In this document: positions 9,676-19,757 of the stretch, one piece after another
How positions within the stretch are numbered: position 1 is the first letter of the stretch
Layout: the number at the start of each line of letters is the position of its first letter
Notes under the pieces: model-generated
The model's database searches: none
The model's input: the letters and a program-made list of their open reading frames with translations, nothing else
Told to the model about the DNA's origin: nothing
Position numbers and translations under genes: made by a program
Assembly (NCBI RefSeq): GCF_003610775.1
Contig: NZ_RAQO01000001.1
Location: 124,001 to 188,000, forward strand
DNA: 64,000 bases
Origin: Alginatibacterium sediminis
GTDB taxonomy: Bacteria; Pseudomonadota; Gammaproteobacteria; Enterobacterales; Celerinatantimonadaceae
Reading direction: 5' to 3'

Positions 9676-10773
9676 ATGGCTCTAGCTAATCTAGAGCTCT
9701 GGTTACGCATTGATGCAGTAGCGCGACTCGGAGTCACACAACTTACAGCTCTAATCGAGAAAACCGGAAACATCGCAGCACTTTATGACTGTAGTGACCA
9801 ACAATTAACAGCCTTTGGTTTAAGTGCTAAGCAAATTACAAGTCTTCGGCAACCTAACACTAAGCGGATCGATCGCGTCTTACGTTGGCTTTACAACCCC
9901 CGACACCACTGTATAAGTTATTTCTGCCCCACATACCCTGAACAATTGCGCCATATAGATAAGCCACCACTTTTACTCTTTGTTAAAGGAAATCTAAGTT
10001 GCTTGCAAGGTACGCAAGTTGCGATCGTCGGTAGTCGCAATGCTAGTTATAGCTCCCAACAACATGCTTATTGCTTTGCACATTACTTAGCACGGTCACT
10101 TACAATTACCAGTGGATTGGCGATCGGTATTGATGCCAAAGCTCATCAGGGCGCTTTAAGTCAGTCCAAAGGGCTTACCTTGGCCGTGCTAGCGAGTGGT
10201 TGTGACATCATTTACCCCAAACAGCACCATGATCTTGCTGAACATATTTGCGAGCACGGTGCCTTAGTCAGTGAGTTCAGGCCAGGGACGCCACCCAAAG
10301 CGGGATTTTTCCCACGTCGCAACCGAATTATTAGCGGACTGAGCCAAGGGGTTATCATGATAGAAGCCGGCTTACCTAGCGGTACAATGATCACCGCTAA
10401 ATATGCCTTAGAACAAGGACGAGAAGTGTGGGCCTTACCCGGGGAAATTAGTAATCCAAACACAAAAGGTTGTCACCATTTAATCCGAGACGGTGCTACA
10501 TTGGTCACTGAGCCACAGCAAATCCTTGAAGATTTGAGTTTGTGTCCCCATATAAGCACTAAGAACGAGAAAAATGCTCCATCTTGCGTAAATCATGCCC
10601 AACAAAAATTGCCATTTAACCCAATGTTGGATAACGTAGATTACGCCGTCACTCCAATTGATGTTATTGCTATTCGCAGTCAACACCCAATTGCTGAAGT
10701 GCTCACGCAGCTTGTAGAACTTGAACTCGCTGGTTTGATTCAAGCCGTACCCGGTGGTTACATTCGGAGGTGA
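9676..10773 (+). CDS. dprA: DNA-processing protein DprA (Smf)
   Basis: DprA protects incoming single-stranded DNA and loads RecA during transformation. The 365-residue product has the Rossmann-like core with [32 protein letters not shown] and [14 protein letters not shown]-terminal winged-helix region (about residues 300-365) ends at IRR. A SAM/HhH-like N-terminal region precedes the core. The smg start codon follows its stop by one base, giving an obvious operon. Many non-competent bacteria also carry dprA, so it does not prove competence. Confidence 0.96.
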   Translation: MALANLELWLRIDAVARLGVTQLTALIEKTGNIAALYDCSDQQLTAFGLSAKQITSLRQPNTKRIDRVLRWLYNPRHHCISYFCPTYPEQLRHIDKPPLLLFVKGNLSCLQGTQVAIVGSRNASYSSQQHAYCFAHYLARSLTITSGLAIGIDAKAHQGALSQSKGLTLAVLASGCDIIYPKQHHDLAEHICEHGALVSEFRPGTPPKAGFFPRRNRIISGLSQGVIMIEAGLPSGTMITAKYALEQGREVWALPGEISNPNTKGCHHLIRDGATLVTEPQQILEDLSLCPHISTKNEKNAPSCVNHAQQKLPFNPMLDNVDYAVTPIDVIAIRSQHPIAEVLTQLVELELAGLIQAVPGGYIRR

Positions 10774-10774
10774 T

Positions 10775-11248
10775 ATGTTTGACATCCTCATGTATTTATT
10801 TGAAACCTACATCCACAGCGAAGTAGAGTTAATGATGGATCAAGAAGAGCTCACTGAAGAGTTAAGTCGTGCTGGATTTCGCAAGGCTGAAATCTACAAA
10901 GCTTTAGATTGGCTAGAGCAGCTCTCTAGCTTGCAAGACAATGAACAAAACCCATACTTAAATTCATCGAACCTAAGCTCGATGCGCATCTATACAGCTG
11001 CTGAAGGCGCCAAATTGGATGTCGCTTGTCGTGGTTTTATCTTGTTCCTTGAACAAATGCAGGTATTAACTGCTGATACCCGTGAAATGGTAATAGACCG
11101 AGTCATGGAATTGGATATCGTTAATATGGAACTCGAAGACTTGAAATGGGTCATCTTGATGGTTCTGTTTAACGTACCAGGCAGTGAAAGTGCTTATGCG
11201 CAAATGGAGGATTTAATCTTCGATATGGGTGAAGGACTGATTCACTAA
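10775..11248 (+). CDS. smg: Smg family protein (DUF494)
   Basis: Smg is a small conserved protein of unknown function, consistently encoded beside dprA. The frame is open from 10754, but the ATG at 10775 has GGAGGTGAT immediately upstream. It gives the family opening [16 protein letters not shown] (157 residues), so I use it. The sequence is acidic and helical, with a possible winged-helix-like half around residues 25-60 and a conserved end ([17 protein letters not shown]). It starts 1 bp after dprA stops and lies 2 bp before the zinc-finger gene. Confidence 0.95.
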   Translation: MFDILMYLFETYIHSEVELMMDQEELTEELSRAGFRKAEIYKALDWLEQLSSLQDNEQNPYLNSSNLSSMRIYTAAEGAKLDVACRGFILFLEQMQVLTADTREMVIDRVMELDIVNMELEDLKWVILMVLFNVPGSESAYAQMEDLIFDMGEGLIH

Positions 11249-11250
11249 CC

Positions 11251-11823
11251 ATGAGCAAAGACGACAAACCACTATTTTCAGCGCATGAACATGCGCTGGA
11301 GCAAGCCTTTGACACCTGCCCTAAATGTGGTCAGCCACTCGTTCATAGAAGTGGTAAGTCTGGTGCCTTTCTTGGATGCAGCGCTTACCCCAGTTGCGAC
11401 TATATTCGTAGCAGCCACCCCCATGATTCAAGCGTCGAGAAAGTACTTGAAGGCAGTGAGTGCCCTAAATGCAAAAGTGAATTGATGATACGCCAAGGGC
11501 GCTACGGCATGTTTATCGCCTGTAGTAACTTCCCTGAATGTCATCACATTGAATCGCAGCAATCCCAAACCAATACAACAGCAGAACCAACATGCCCAAG
11601 TTGTGGTAAGGGTAAGTTGGTCAGCCGTAATTCTCGCTTTGGTAAAACCTTTTACGCCTGCGATGGTTATCCTAAATGTAAATATGCACTCAACGATAAG
11701 CCAATAGAACAGGCCTGTCCGGAGTGCGATTGGCCGCTTTTAATCGAAAAAAAAACCGCCCAAGGGCGGCGTTTACAATGTGCACAAAAAAACTGCGCAT
11801 ATAAAGGTCCAATTCTCGACTAG
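11251..11823 (+). CDS. yrdD: Topoisomerase-type zinc-finger DNA-binding protein (YrdD-like)
   Basis: The 190-residue product is made of four consecutive zf-C4 topoisomerase ribbons. These are CPKCGQ...CSAYPSC, CPKCKS...CSNFPEC, CPSCGK...CDGYPKC and a terminal CPECDW...CAQKNC. The ribbons resemble the C-terminal zinc repeats of topoisomerase I but no catalytic domain is attached. E. coli YrdD has the same design and neighbourhood (dprA-smg-yrdD). Function is unproven; single-stranded nucleic-acid binding is the reasonable inference. Confidence 0.92.
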   Translation: MSKDDKPLFSAHEHALEQAFDTCPKCGQPLVHRSGKSGAFLGCSAYPSCDYIRSSHPHDSSVEKVLEGSECPKCKSELMIRQGRYGMFIACSNFPECHHIESQQSQTNTTAEPTCPSCGKGKLVSRNSRFGKTFYACDGYPKCKYALNDKPIEQACPECDWPLLIEKKTAQGRRLQCAQKNCAYKGPILD

Positions 11824-11840
11824 ACCCACTAACCTTATTG

Positions 11841-13250
11841 CTATTCCTGAACGTCTAACTCTTTAAGTTTACGAGTTAGCGTATTTCGGCCCCATCCCAG
11901 CAAACGAGCAGCCTCTTGTTTATGCCCATGCGTATGCTCTAGAGCTGTGGTTAACATTATTTTCTCAAATTCGGGTAAGGCATCGTCTAGTAATGCTGTT
12001 TCGCCTTCCCTTAGTTGCGCCTCAACCCATGTCTTTAACAAATCTTGCCAATGTCCAGCGCTACCCTCGGTGGCTTCACTGAGACTCGGTTGACTAAGCT
12101 CGGGTGGTAGGTCACTGATCAAAATTTCTTGACCGCTCGCCATCACCGTTAACCAGCGACAAACATTTTCAAGTTGCCTAACGTTGCCAGGCCATGCCAA
12201 GTTCATTAAGAAAAGTCGGGTGTCTTTATGAAGTATCTTAGTTTCTACGTTAAGTTCTTTGGCGGCTCTGTCCAAAAAGTGCTGCGCGAGTTCACCGATA
12301 TCTTCACGTCGCTCTTTAAGCGAGGGCAAGTGAACTCGAATCACATTAAGCCGATGGAACAAATCTTCTCGAAAATCCCCCGAAGCTACTTTTTGTTCAA
12401 GATTCTGGTGGGTTGCAGCAATAATACGTACATCTACCAGAACCGGGGAATGACCACCTACGCGGTAAAACTGGCCATCTGCAAGCACTCGCAATAAACG
12501 GGTTTGGATGTCCAGTGGCATGTCGCCAATTTCATCCAAAAACAAGGTACCACCGTTGGCTTGCTCAAAGCGTCCATGGCGTACAGAGTTTGCGCCGGTA
12601 AACGCTCCTTTCTCATGGCCAAATAACTCTGACTCAATCAAGTCTTTAGGAATTGCAGCCATGTTTAATGCGATAAAACTTTGCTCAGAACGTGGACTAT
12701 GTTTGTGCAGCGCATGCGCCACAAGCTCTTTACCGGTGCCACTTTGACCATTGATTAATACACTTATGCTAGAGCGCGATAACCGACCGATCGCACGAAA
12801 CACTTCCTGCATTGCAGGTGCTTCACCAATAATTTCAGGTACCGGAGAACTGTCTTTAATAGGTCGGCTTTTACTTTTTTGCTCTTTGGCAACACTCTCA
12901 GCGCGGCGAACCAATGCAACGGCTTCGTCAATATCAAATGGTTTAGGTAGGTACTCAAACGCGCCTTTTTGATAGGCGTTAACGGCGCTATCTAAGTCCG
13001 AGTGCGCAGTCATTATGATGACAGGAACCCCTGGTGCTTGTACTTGTATTTTGGCCAGTAAACTTAAACCATCGATTCCTGGCATTCGAATATCTGATAC
13101 CACGACATCGGGCTGGTCAAAATCGAGCTGCTGCAACATCAAGTTACCATCGGCAAAACTTTCACATTGGAAGCCTTCGGATTTTAATGCTTTCTCAAGT
13201 ACCCATCGAATAGAACTGTCATCATCTACAATCCAAACATTTGCGGCCAT
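11841..13250 (-). CDS. ntrC: Nitrogen regulator NtrC (sigma-54 enhancer-binding protein)
   Basis: NtrC activates sigma-54 promoters under nitrogen limitation. The order is a receiver domain (phospho-acceptor Asp53 in VVVSDIRMPG), a sigma-54 AAA+ domain (Walker A GQSGTGKE at 168-175, GAFTGA loop at 215-220) and a C-terminal Fis-type helix-turn-helix (HKQEAARLLGWGRNTLTRKL). The frame is open to 13325, but the ATG at 13250 gives the canonical MAANVWIVDDDSSIRWVL opening (469 residues) with AAGGAAG upstream. It is 13 bp downstream of ntrB. Confidence 0.97.
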   Translation of the reverse strand: MAANVWIVDDDSSIRWVLEKALKSEGFQCESFADGNLMLQQLDFDQPDVVVSDIRMPGIDGLSLLAKIQVQAPGVPVIIMTAHSDLDSAVNAYQKGAFEYLPKPFDIDEAVALVRRAESVAKEQKSKSRPIKDSSPVPEIIGEAPAMQEVFRAIGRLSRSSISVLINGQSGTGKELVAHALHKHSPRSEQSFIALNMAAIPKDLIESELFGHEKGAFTGANSVRHGRFEQANGGTLFLDEIGDMPLDIQTRLLRVLADGQFYRVGGHSPVLVDVRIIAATHQNLEQKVASGDFREDLFHRLNVIRVHLPSLKERREDIGELAQHFLDRAAKELNVETKILHKDTRLFLMNLAWPGNVRQLENVCRWLTVMASGQEILISDLPPELSQPSLSEATEGSAGHWQDLLKTWVEAQLREGETALLDDALPEFEKIMLTTALEHTHGHKQEAARLLGWGRNTLTRKLKELDVQE

Positions 13251-13263
13251 AGTTGTCGCTTCC

Positions 13264-14316
13264 TTAACGTCGCAGTGGAATTTGTATTGTGAATTCAGTG
13301 TGGCCTGGCCAAGAACTGACCTCAATTTTGCCTTTATGCTGATTCACCAAATTCTGAGAAATTGATAGTCCTAAACCATTGCCGCCGTCCCTTCCGGTAA
13401 CCATGGGATAAAACAGAGTGTCGGCTAATTCAAGGGGGATCCCAGGGCCGTCATCTTGGATTTTTATTTCTGCCGCCAAACGAAAACGTTCGCCAGCAAT
13501 GGTAACTTGATGTGCAGTACGAGTGCGGATAAACACATTGCCACCCTTTGCTCCTAGGGCTTGTACCGCATTTTGAACAATATTTAGAAACGCTTGTTGT
13601 AGTTGCTCATGATCCATTTCAAAGTCTGGAATACTTGGATCATAATCGCGCTCAATACTGACATTTTCAGGCAAATCCATACGAACCAATTGCCTAACTT
13701 TCTCTAGTACAGAGTGCACATTGTGGACTTCATGTTTGCCTGGCCGCTGCGGTCCTAGCAGCCTATCAACCAAATTCCTTAGCCGATCGGCTTGTTCTAT
13801 AATGACGCCTGTGAATTCTTTAAGATCTTCATTATGCAGTTCTTTTTCTAATAACTGCGCCGCCCCTCTAAGACCGCCTAAAGGGTTTTTTATCTCATGG
13901 GCTAGCCCTCGAACGAGTTCCTTGGCGGCTTGTTGTTGCGCGTGCTGATAAAGCTCTTGGGTAATACGCTTTTGTTGCCCTATCGGCCGAAGCTCAACCA
14001 AGATGCACAACTGTTCCTCGAAGGAAAGACGCGTAGCCGAAAGCTCGACTAAGACGGACTTCGTGTCGAATACAAGGGTGACTTCGTTATCAGTAAAGCT
14101 TTGCCCTGACTCACATAGCTGCGCTAACTTTTCTATATTAAGACTGCTATGCACCATAATGTCAGGAAAACGTTTTTGACTTAAGCGCTTGGCACTTTGA
14201 GCAATCAGTTGCTCCGCAGCTGCATTGAGATAGGAAATTTTGAGTTCACTATCGAGCAATACCACAGCCGAGACCTGATTGGCCATAATGGTTTCTAATA
14301 ATGAGTTGCTGTGCAC
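13264..14316 (-). CDS. ntrB: Nitrogen sensor kinase/phosphatase NtrB (GlnL)
   Basis: NtrB phosphorylates or dephosphorylates NtrC under the control of PII. A PAS domain (about residues 8-110) precedes the HisKA segment with the phospho-accepting His140 in GLAHEIKNPLGGLRG. The ATPase domain follows (QDDGPGIP, GLGLSISQNLVNQHKGKI). The start is a GTG at 14316 with AAGGGG at good spacing, giving 350 residues; an ATG at 14286 is a less likely alternative. An NtrC half-site palindrome lies just upstream, so autoregulation is likely. Confidence 0.96.
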   Translation of the reverse strand: MHSNSLLETIMANQVSAVVLLDSELKISYLNAAAEQLIAQSAKRLSQKRFPDIMVHSSLNIEKLAQLCESGQSFTDNEVTLVFDTKSVLVELSATRLSFEEQLCILVELRPIGQQKRITQELYQHAQQQAAKELVRGLAHEIKNPLGGLRGAAQLLEKELHNEDLKEFTGVIIEQADRLRNLVDRLLGPQRPGKHEVHNVHSVLEKVRQLVRMDLPENVSIERDYDPSIPDFEMDHEQLQQAFLNIVQNAVQALGAKGGNVFIRTRTAHQVTIAGERFRLAAEIKIQDDGPGIPLELADTLFYPMVTGRDGGNGLGLSISQNLVNQHKGKIEVSSWPGHTEFTIQIPLRR

Positions 14317-14335
14317 GATAAAGCCCCTTAGTTAT

Positions 14336-14350
14336 GCACCAAATTAGTGC
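14336..14350 (-). promoter_or_regulatory. NtrC binding box upstream of ntrB
   Basis: GCAC-CAAATTA-GTGC is an exact match to the NtrC core GCAC-N7-GTGC and sits 20 bp upstream of the ntrB start. In enteric bacteria an NtrC site represses the glnL promoter at the same place, so feedback control of ntrBC is inferred. Confidence 0.75.
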
Positions 14351-14395
14351 ACTGGCAATCATACCTTCATCACAACTCAAGTGAAATTGAATTGT

Positions 14396-14944
14396 TTAGC
14401 CCGCAAATGGAGTCGCAACGGGTTGGCTTGTACCAGTACGGTGCAAAAACACAGTAATTGTAGGGGTAGATGCAATTTCCTTGCCTGCTCGATCAACTAA
14501 TTGCACCTGCAGCTGATGTTCTCCGCGATCAACATTGTGCAACACAAATTGAGGCTGCGCCTGAATGGATCCTTGCGGTACTCCGTCCAGTACAATCCGA
14601 TACCCGTGTTCAGCACTAGGTGCTTGATTACTAGACACTGAGACATTCATAATGCCTTCATTATTGCGCACAGAGCCCTCATCCTGCGGACTAACAAAAC
14701 TTAATTTGTAATTATTATTTTGCTTAAGATCTTCAGCTTTTTTCAGCGGAGCACGAGCTTCTACAATAGGGCCTTGGCTTGCGGGAGGAGCAACAGAGAC
14801 TTTGATCTGCTTGGCCCCACTTTGTGCTTTATCACTATAATGAGTCACGCCGCTTTCATCGGTCCATGTGTAGACTTTGTCAGCAAAACTTTGGGCACTA
14901 AGCATCATCAGCGAGATAACTAAAAATATTTTTTTGGCTTTCAT
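14396..14944 (-). CDS. DUF4124 domain periplasmic protein
   Basis: The product starts with a signal peptide (MKAKKIFLVISLMMLSAQSFA). A DUF4124 module follows directly, with the family signature VYTWTDESGVTHYSDKA. The C-terminal part (about residues 75-180) looks like a beta-sandwich carrying NVSVSSNQAPS and YRIVLDGVPQG. The frame opens earlier at 14971, but the ATG at 14944 directly starts the signal peptide. DUF4124 genes between glnA and ntrB are common in gammaproteobacteria; the function is unknown. Confidence 0.85.
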   Translation of the reverse strand: MKAKKIFLVISLMMLSAQSFADKVYTWTDESGVTHYSDKAQSGAKQIKVSVAPPASQGPIVEARAPLKKAEDLKQNNNYKLSFVSPQDEGSVRNNEGIMNVSVSSNQAPSAEHGYRIVLDGVPQGSIQAQPQFVLHNVDRGEHQLQVQLVDRAGKEIASTPTITVFLHRTGTSQPVATPFAG

Positions 14945-15063
14945 ATGCACATCAACTCTTATACTAAACAATGAATTATATTGGACTAAAGCTTAGGGCT
15001 TATCATCTCTCGAAAGCACAGGCTTCAATTCTAACTTGATATAGAGCATACCGGATTGGAAGC

Positions 15064-15094
15064 AAAAAAAAACCCACTGCAAAGAGTGGGTTTT
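15064..15094 (-). terminator. Rho-independent terminator of glnA
   Basis: On the minus strand AAACCCACT pairs with AGTGGGTTT around a 6-base loop, followed by a T9 run. It lies 18 bp after the glnA stop. Confidence 0.92.
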
Positions 15095-15111
15095 AAATCA
15101 TACGCTTAAGA

Positions 15112-16518
15112 TTAAACGCTGTAGTACATTTCAAATTCAACAGGGTGAGTAGTCATGTTTAGACGCTCAATGTCTGCTGATTTTAGTTCAATGTATGAAT
15201 CAATATAATCATTGCTGAATACACCGCCAGCGGTCAAGAAGTCACGGTCTGCATCAAGAGATTGCAGTGCATCTTCAAATGACGTTGCTACTTGTGGAAT
15301 TGCAGCTGCTTCTTCAGCAGGCAAGTCATACAAGTCTTTATCCATCGCGTCGCCAGGATGAATTTTGTTTTTAATTCCGTCAAGGCCAGCCATCAACATA
15401 GCAGAGAACGCTAAGTATGGGTTTGCCGTTGGGTCAGGGAAACGCACTTCAATACGGCGTGCTTTTGGTGATGGAACCACTGGGATACGGATCGAAGCTG
15501 AACGGTTACGCGCTGAGTAAGCCAACATAACAGGGGCTTCAAAGCCAGGTACCAAACGCTTGTAAGAGTTGGTTGAAGCATTGGTAAAGGCATTAATTGC
15601 TTTAGCATGCTTAATAATACCGCCAATGTAGAACAACGCCGTTTCAGAAAGACCACCATAAAGGTCTCCTGAGAACAAGTTTTCGCCGTCTTTCCAAATT
15701 GATTGGTGCACGTGCATACCGCTACCGTTATCACCAACGACAGGCTTAGGCATAAAGGTTGCTGTTTTTCCGTAAGCGTGAGCTACGTTATGAACAACAT
15801 ACTTAAGCACTTGAGTTTCATCGGCTTTTTCAACAATCGAGTTAAAGCGAGTTGCAATTTCGTTTTGACCGGCAGTCGCCACTTCGTGGTGATGCGCTTC
15901 AACAGTTTGGCCCATTTCTTCAAGAACCAAACACATTGCACTACGTAAGTCTTGCGACGAATCAACAGGAGCTACAGGGAAATAACCACCTTTTACACCT
16001 GGACGGTGACCGGTGTTACCATCTTCAAAATGCTTGTCTGAATTCCAGCTCGCTTCATCTGCGTCAATTTTGTACATAGAGCCTGACATGTCAGACTTGT
16101 ATTTAACGTCATCAAAAAGGAAGAACTCTGGTTCTGGACCGAAGAAAGCAGCATCAGCAATACCAGTAGAACGCATAAACTCTTCTGCGCGCTTTGCAAC
16201 AGAACGAGGATCGCGGTCATAGCCTTGCATTGTTGCAGGCTCAAGAATATCACAGCGAATATTGAGTGTGGTTTCTTCAGTAAATGGGTCTAGAACAGCA
16301 GTTGCAGCATCAGGCATCAAAACCATGTCTGACTCATTAATTCCTTTCCAGCCAGCAATTGATGAACCATCAAACATTTTTCCGTCTGCGAAAAAATCTT
16401 CATCTACTTGGTGAAATGGAATAGAAACGTGCTGCTCTTTACCTTTAGTATCTGTAAAGCGAAGATCTACGAATTTAACATCTTCTTGTTCAATCAAAGC
16501 TAATACTTCAGCTGACAT
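15112..16518 (-). CDS. glnA: Glutamine synthetase type I GlnA
   Basis: GlnA makes glutamine from glutamate, ammonia and ATP as a cytoplasmic dodecamer. The 468-residue product has the beta-grasp N-terminus and [11 protein letters not shown]. It also has [13 protein letters not shown] with metal/ATP residues, NRSASIRIP, and the adenylylation-site region [15 protein letters not shown], whose Tyr is the target of GlnE. The frame extends to 16581, but the ATG at 16518 has a textbook GGAGG ribosome site and gives the canonical MSAEVLALI start. Transcription is expected from the sigma-54 promoter at 16623-16638 under NtrC control. Confidence 0.98.
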   Translation of the reverse strand: MSAEVLALIEQEDVKFVDLRFTDTKGKEQHVSIPFHQVDEDFFADGKMFDGSSIAGWKGINESDMVLMPDAATAVLDPFTEETTLNIRCDILEPATMQGYDRDPRSVAKRAEEFMRSTGIADAAFFGPEPEFFLFDDVKYKSDMSGSMYKIDADEASWNSDKHFEDGNTGHRPGVKGGYFPVAPVDSSQDLRSAMCLVLEEMGQTVEAHHHEVATAGQNEIATRFNSIVEKADETQVLKYVVHNVAHAYGKTATFMPKPVVGDNGSGMHVHQSIWKDGENLFSGDLYGGLSETALFYIGGIIKHAKAINAFTNASTNSYKRLVPGFEAPVMLAYSARNRSASIRIPVVPSPKARRIEVRFPDPTANPYLAFSAMLMAGLDGIKNKIHPGDAMDKDLYDLPAEEAAAIPQVATSFEDALQSLDADRDFLTAGGVFSNDYIDSYIELKSADIERLNMTTHPVEFEMYYSV

Positions 16519-16622
16519 ATTTATAACCTCCAGTGTCATCAAAATTTGATGGCTCGTTCGACGTAAGTGATTAATTGTCATGTGTCGAGCAGAATACGAC
16601 CTATAACGACTAAACGCTTAAA

Positions 16623-16638
16623 TGCCAAAAACGTGCCA
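16623..16638 (-). promoter_or_regulatory. Sigma-54 promoter of glnA
   Basis: The minus strand reads TGGCACGTTTTTGGCA, which has the diagnostic GG-N10-GC spacing and a perfect TGGCAC -24 box. The predicted transcript start is near 16612, leaving a leader of about 95 nt before the glnA ATG. Confidence 0.8.
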
Positions 16639-16707
16639 AATAAAATTACCACCTTTAAATCAACGATATAGCTCATAGAACGCAAAAATAACGTGCAAAA
16701 GTTCCGC

Positions 16708-16731
16708 TTTGGTGCAATCGAATGCACCAAA
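16708..16731. promoter_or_regulatory. Palindrome made of NtrC-type half-sites, glnA upstream region
   Basis: TTTGGTGCA and TGCACCAAA are perfect inverted repeats around ATCGAA. The half-sites are NtrC-like but face the opposite way to a normal box. The right half plus the following bases also make a weaker GCAC-N7-GGTC match (16724-16738). It lies about 70-85 bp upstream of the sigma-54 promoter. Confidence 0.45.
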
Positions 16732-16744
16732 TAAGGTCGTTAGC

Positions 16745-16759
16745 GCACACTTATGGTGC
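16745..16759 (-). promoter_or_regulatory. NtrC enhancer box of glnA
   Basis: GCAC-ACTTATG-GTGC exactly fits the NtrC core GCAC-N7-GTGC. Its distance of about 140 bp from the predicted sigma-54 transcript start is typical of glnA enhancers. The rest of the 467-bp glnA-typA gap holds the typA promoter region (TACAAT at 16882 is a possible -10) and nothing else I recognise. Confidence 0.78.
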
Positions 16760-16985
16760 ATCACTAATTAGGTAACTCTTAGCAGCCATCTTAAAAGAGC
16801 TGAAGATCACAATCCAGTCCGCATTACTAAAATGTCAAAACCGTGATCTACTTAAAACTATTTTCTTGTGTCGTTTAATTGTACAATACCGCACTTTTTG
16901 CTTTCGCCCACCGTAGGCGAAGATCAATACGCTTGGTGTTTTGATTTACTAAGTGTGAAAACACCTTTATAAGGCCCTATGAAAA

Positions 16986-18815
16986 ATGAGTAATCTCAAC
17001 AAGTTACGCAACATTGCGATCATCGCGCACGTTGACCATGGTAAGACAACTCTCGTTGACAAGTTGCTACAACAGTCCGGTACGCTTCAGTCTCGTGGCG
17101 AAGCACAAGAACGCGTAATGGACTCGAATGACTTGGAAAAAGAACGCGGAATCACAATTCTCGCAAAAAATACCGCTATTGAGTGGAACGATTACCACAT
17201 TAATATCGTAGATACTCCCGGACACGCCGACTTCGGTGGTGAAGTAGAACGCGTACTATCTATGGTCGACTCAGTTCTATTGCTTGTGGATGCTCAAGAA
17301 GGGCCAATGCCACAAACACGTTTCGTAACCCAAAAAGCATTTGCTCAGGGCCTAAAGCCTATTGTTGTGATTAATAAAATCGACAAGCCTGGTGCTCGCC
17401 CTGATTGGGTGATGGACCAAGTATTCGATTTGTTCGACAACCTAGGCGCGACCGATGAACAACTAGACTTTAAAGTCGTTTATGCATCAGCACTAAATGG
17501 TTGGGCTAGTAATGATGAAGACGTTGCTTCTGAAGACATGACGCCATTGTTCGAAACAATTGTTGAGCACGTTCCATTGCCTGTTACTCACGAAGGTGAT
17601 GGCCTGCAAATGCAAATCTCGCAACTGGACTACAACTCTTATGTTGGTGTTATCGGTGTGGGTCGTATTGTTCGTGGTAGTGTTAAAACCAATCAACAAG
17701 TCACTATTGTTGGTGACGACGGTAAAACCCGTAACGGTAAAGTTGGTCAAGTTCTTGGGTATTTAGGACTAGAGCGCCATGAAATCGATGAAGCAACTGC
17801 TGGCGACATTATAGCAATCACCGGTTTGGGCGAACTTAAGATTTCTGACACCTTGTGTGACGTCAACAAAGTTGAAGCCTTGCCCCCACTTAGCGTTGAT
17901 GAACCTACCGTTACCATGACTTTCCAAGTCAACACTTCACCGTTTGCAGGTAAAGAAGGTAAGTATGTTACTTCGCGTAATATCCTTGAGCGTCTTGAAC
18001 AAGAGCTTGTCCACAACGTAGCACTACGTGTTGAAATAACTGACGATCCAGATAAATTCCGTGTTTCTGGTCGCGGTGAGCTCCACCTCGGTATCTTAAT
18101 CGAGAACATGCGTCGTGAAGGCTTCGAGCTAGCAGTATCTCGTCCAGAAGTTATCATCAAGTATGAAGATGGCAACATGCTTGAACCCTATGAAACGCTA
18201 ACCATTGATGTTGAAGAAGAGCACCAAGGTAGCATCATGGAACAAATTGGTTTGCGTAAAGGCGACTTAACCGATATGGCTCCAGATGGTAAAGGCCGTA
18301 TTCGTATGGACTTTATGATCCCAAGTCGCGGCTTAATTGGTTTCCAAACTGAATTCATGACGATGACCTCAGGTTCAGGTTTGCTTTACCATACATTTGA
18401 CCATTACGGTCCGCACAAAGGCGGCGAAATTGGCCAACGTAACAATGGCGTCTTAGTTAGTAATGGCCAAGGTAAAGCCTTGACCAACGCCTTGTTTACC
18501 CTTCAAGAACGTGGACGCTTGTTCATTGGACACGGTAAAGAAGTATACGAAGGTATGTTGATCGGGATCCACAGCCGCGACAACGACCTAACCGTGAACC
18601 CGCTTAAAGGTAAGCAATTGAACAACATTCGTGCTTCAGGCACCGATGAAGCTCAAATTTTGTCACCACCAATTGTAATGACACTTGAGCAAGCTCTTGA
18701 GTTTATTGATAACGATGAGTTGGTAGAAGTGACACCTGAGAGCATTCGTTTGCGTAAGAAGTTGCTAAGCGAGAACGATCGTAAGCGTGCAGGTCGTCCG
18801 CCTAAAGCACCATAG
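16986..18815 (+). CDS. typA: Ribosome-associated GTPase TypA/BipA
   Basis: TypA is a translational GTPase that assists 50S assembly and stress or cold growth. The 609-residue product has the G-domain motifs [10 protein letters not shown] (G1), RGITI (G2), DTPGHADF (G3) and NKID (G4). EF-G-like domains II, III and V follow, then the BipA-specific C-terminal domain ending in a basic tail. It is divergent from glnA, as in many gammaproteobacteria, and is followed by a strong terminator. Confidence 0.98.
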   Translation: MSNLNKLRNIAIIAHVDHGKTTLVDKLLQQSGTLQSRGEAQERVMDSNDLEKERGITILAKNTAIEWNDYHINIVDTPGHADFGGEVERVLSMVDSVLLLVDAQEGPMPQTRFVTQKAFAQGLKPIVVINKIDKPGARPDWVMDQVFDLFDNLGATDEQLDFKVVYASALNGWASNDEDVASEDMTPLFETIVEHVPLPVTHEGDGLQMQISQLDYNSYVGVIGVGRIVRGSVKTNQQVTIVGDDGKTRNGKVGQVLGYLGLERHEIDEATAGDIIAITGLGELKISDTLCDVNKVEALPPLSVDEPTVTMTFQVNTSPFAGKEGKYVTSRNILERLEQELVHNVALRVEITDDPDKFRVSGRGELHLGILIENMRREGFELAVSRPEVIIKYEDGNMLEPYETLTIDVEEEHQGSIMEQIGLRKGDLTDMAPDGKGRIRMDFMIPSRGLIGFQTEFMTMTSGSGLLYHTFDHYGPHKGGEIGQRNNGVLVSNGQGKALTNALFTLQERGRLFIGHGKEVYEGMLIGIHSRDNDLTVNPLKGKQLNNIRASGTDEAQILSPPIVMTLEQALEFIDNDELVEVTPESIRLRKKLLSENDRKRAGRPPKAP

Positions 18816-18835
18816 GCGCGGACTTAAGCATGATC

Positions 18836-18863
18836 AAAAAAAGGAGCCTCGGCTCCTTTTTTG
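18836..18863 (+). terminator. Rho-independent terminator of typA
   Basis: AAAAGGAGCC and GGCTCCTTTT pair around a tight TC-containing loop, followed by TTGTTTTCTTT. It is 20 bp after the typA stop. Confidence 0.92.
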
Positions 18864-18907
18864 TTTTCTTTGATTGCTACAACTAACTTTTAACTAAGTA
18901 ATACTCA

Positions 18908-19126
18908 TCAGGTGCTAAAGCGCGCCGCATCAATAATGCACCATAAATGTAGACACGCACCGATAATTGCTGGAACAACTAAAACCCACGACCAATAACA
19001 AACGCCGATCAATACGAAAAACACAATTGCTGCTAACAGACGCCCTTGTATCAATTGTCCTAGTCCAGGTATAAACACATTACATAATGCCGCAATCACA
19101 TTGCCGCCAGAGCCTTGAGAAGCCAT
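18908..19126 (-). CDS. Small two-helix membrane protein
   Basis: The 72-residue protein has two hydrophobic segments and glycine-rich turns (NVFIPGLGQLIQGRLLAAI). This resembles TM2-like or YqaE-like small membrane proteins, but no family can be assigned with certainty. The ribosome site TTAGGAG is only 1 bp from an ATG at 19132 but 7 bp from the ATG at 19126, so the latter is the likely start. It lies downstream of the HIT gene on the same strand. Confidence 0.75.
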   Translation of the reverse strand: MASQGSGGNVIAALCNVFIPGLGQLIQGRLLAAIVFFVLIGVCYWSWVLVVPAIIGACLHLWCIIDAARFST

Positions 19127-19169
19127 CGCCATCTCCTAAGTTAACCAGTTATTATGGGGTGATTTAGTC

Positions 19170-19616
19170 TTAAAGTTCTAACTCAGAGTTACTTGGAACT
19201 GATTCTAATCGTTCAGATAGTTTATCTCGAATTAGATCCAGACGAGCTTCAGCTTCTGCCATCGGGTAATCAAGACTAGGACGTTGTCCCCAAATTGGCG
19301 CAGGCCATACTGGGTCTGTTTCGTAACGTGCAATATGGTGAACATGCAGTTGCGGTACTACATTGCCAAGTGAAGCCACATTAAGCTTGTCTGGCGAGAA
19401 TACGTCTACCAAGGCTTGGCTTAGCCATTTTGACTCACGCCAAAACTGAGAGAGATCACAACTGTGTAGTTGGTAAAGTTCAGTTTCTTCACGCTTGGGC
19501 ACCAAAATAAACCATGGGTATTGATGGTCATCCATCATTAATACTTGGCATAATGGGAAATCACCAAGAACGTAGCAATCTTTCTCTAGTCGAGGGTGAA
19601 GCTTAAAGTCTGACAT
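19170..19616 (-). CDS. HIT-family nucleotide-binding hydrolase
   Basis: The 148-residue histidine-triad protein carries the catalytic motif LHVHHIAR (H-x-H-x-H-like) near residue 92, preceded by the helix that positions it. HIT proteins hydrolyse or transfer nucleotidyl groups; the substrate is not evident. The compact size and the TDPVWPAPIWG loop after the triad fit the proteobacterial HIT subgroup. It stands alone between dsbA and the small membrane gene. Confidence 0.88.
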   Translation of the reverse strand: MSDFKLHPRLEKDCYVLGDFPLCQVLMMDDHQYPWFILVPKREETELYQLHSCDLSQFWRESKWLSQALVDVFSPDKLNVASLGNVVPQLHVHHIARYETDPVWPAPIWGQRPSLDYPMAEAEARLDLIRDKLSERLESVPSNSELEL

Positions 19617-19757
19617 CTTCTAAATCCGTAATCCGTTGGCATAGCAGCATAAAACGTTGTTATGCCAAGTACAAGCCATCCACTCTCAGTTTAGTCGTAT
19701 AGCTTTATTTGTAGGTCGCTATTGCTACAAAATGTGAGAAATGTCATTTCTGGTTAA

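Noticed and set aside
10480..10791. 103-residue minus-strand ORF across the dprA end
   Set aside because: Antisense shadow of dprA with no family match; the forward frame is a clear DprA.
17747..18178. 143-residue minus-strand ORF inside typA
   Set aside because: Antisense shadow of typA, serine/arginine-rich translation typical of opposite-strand frames.
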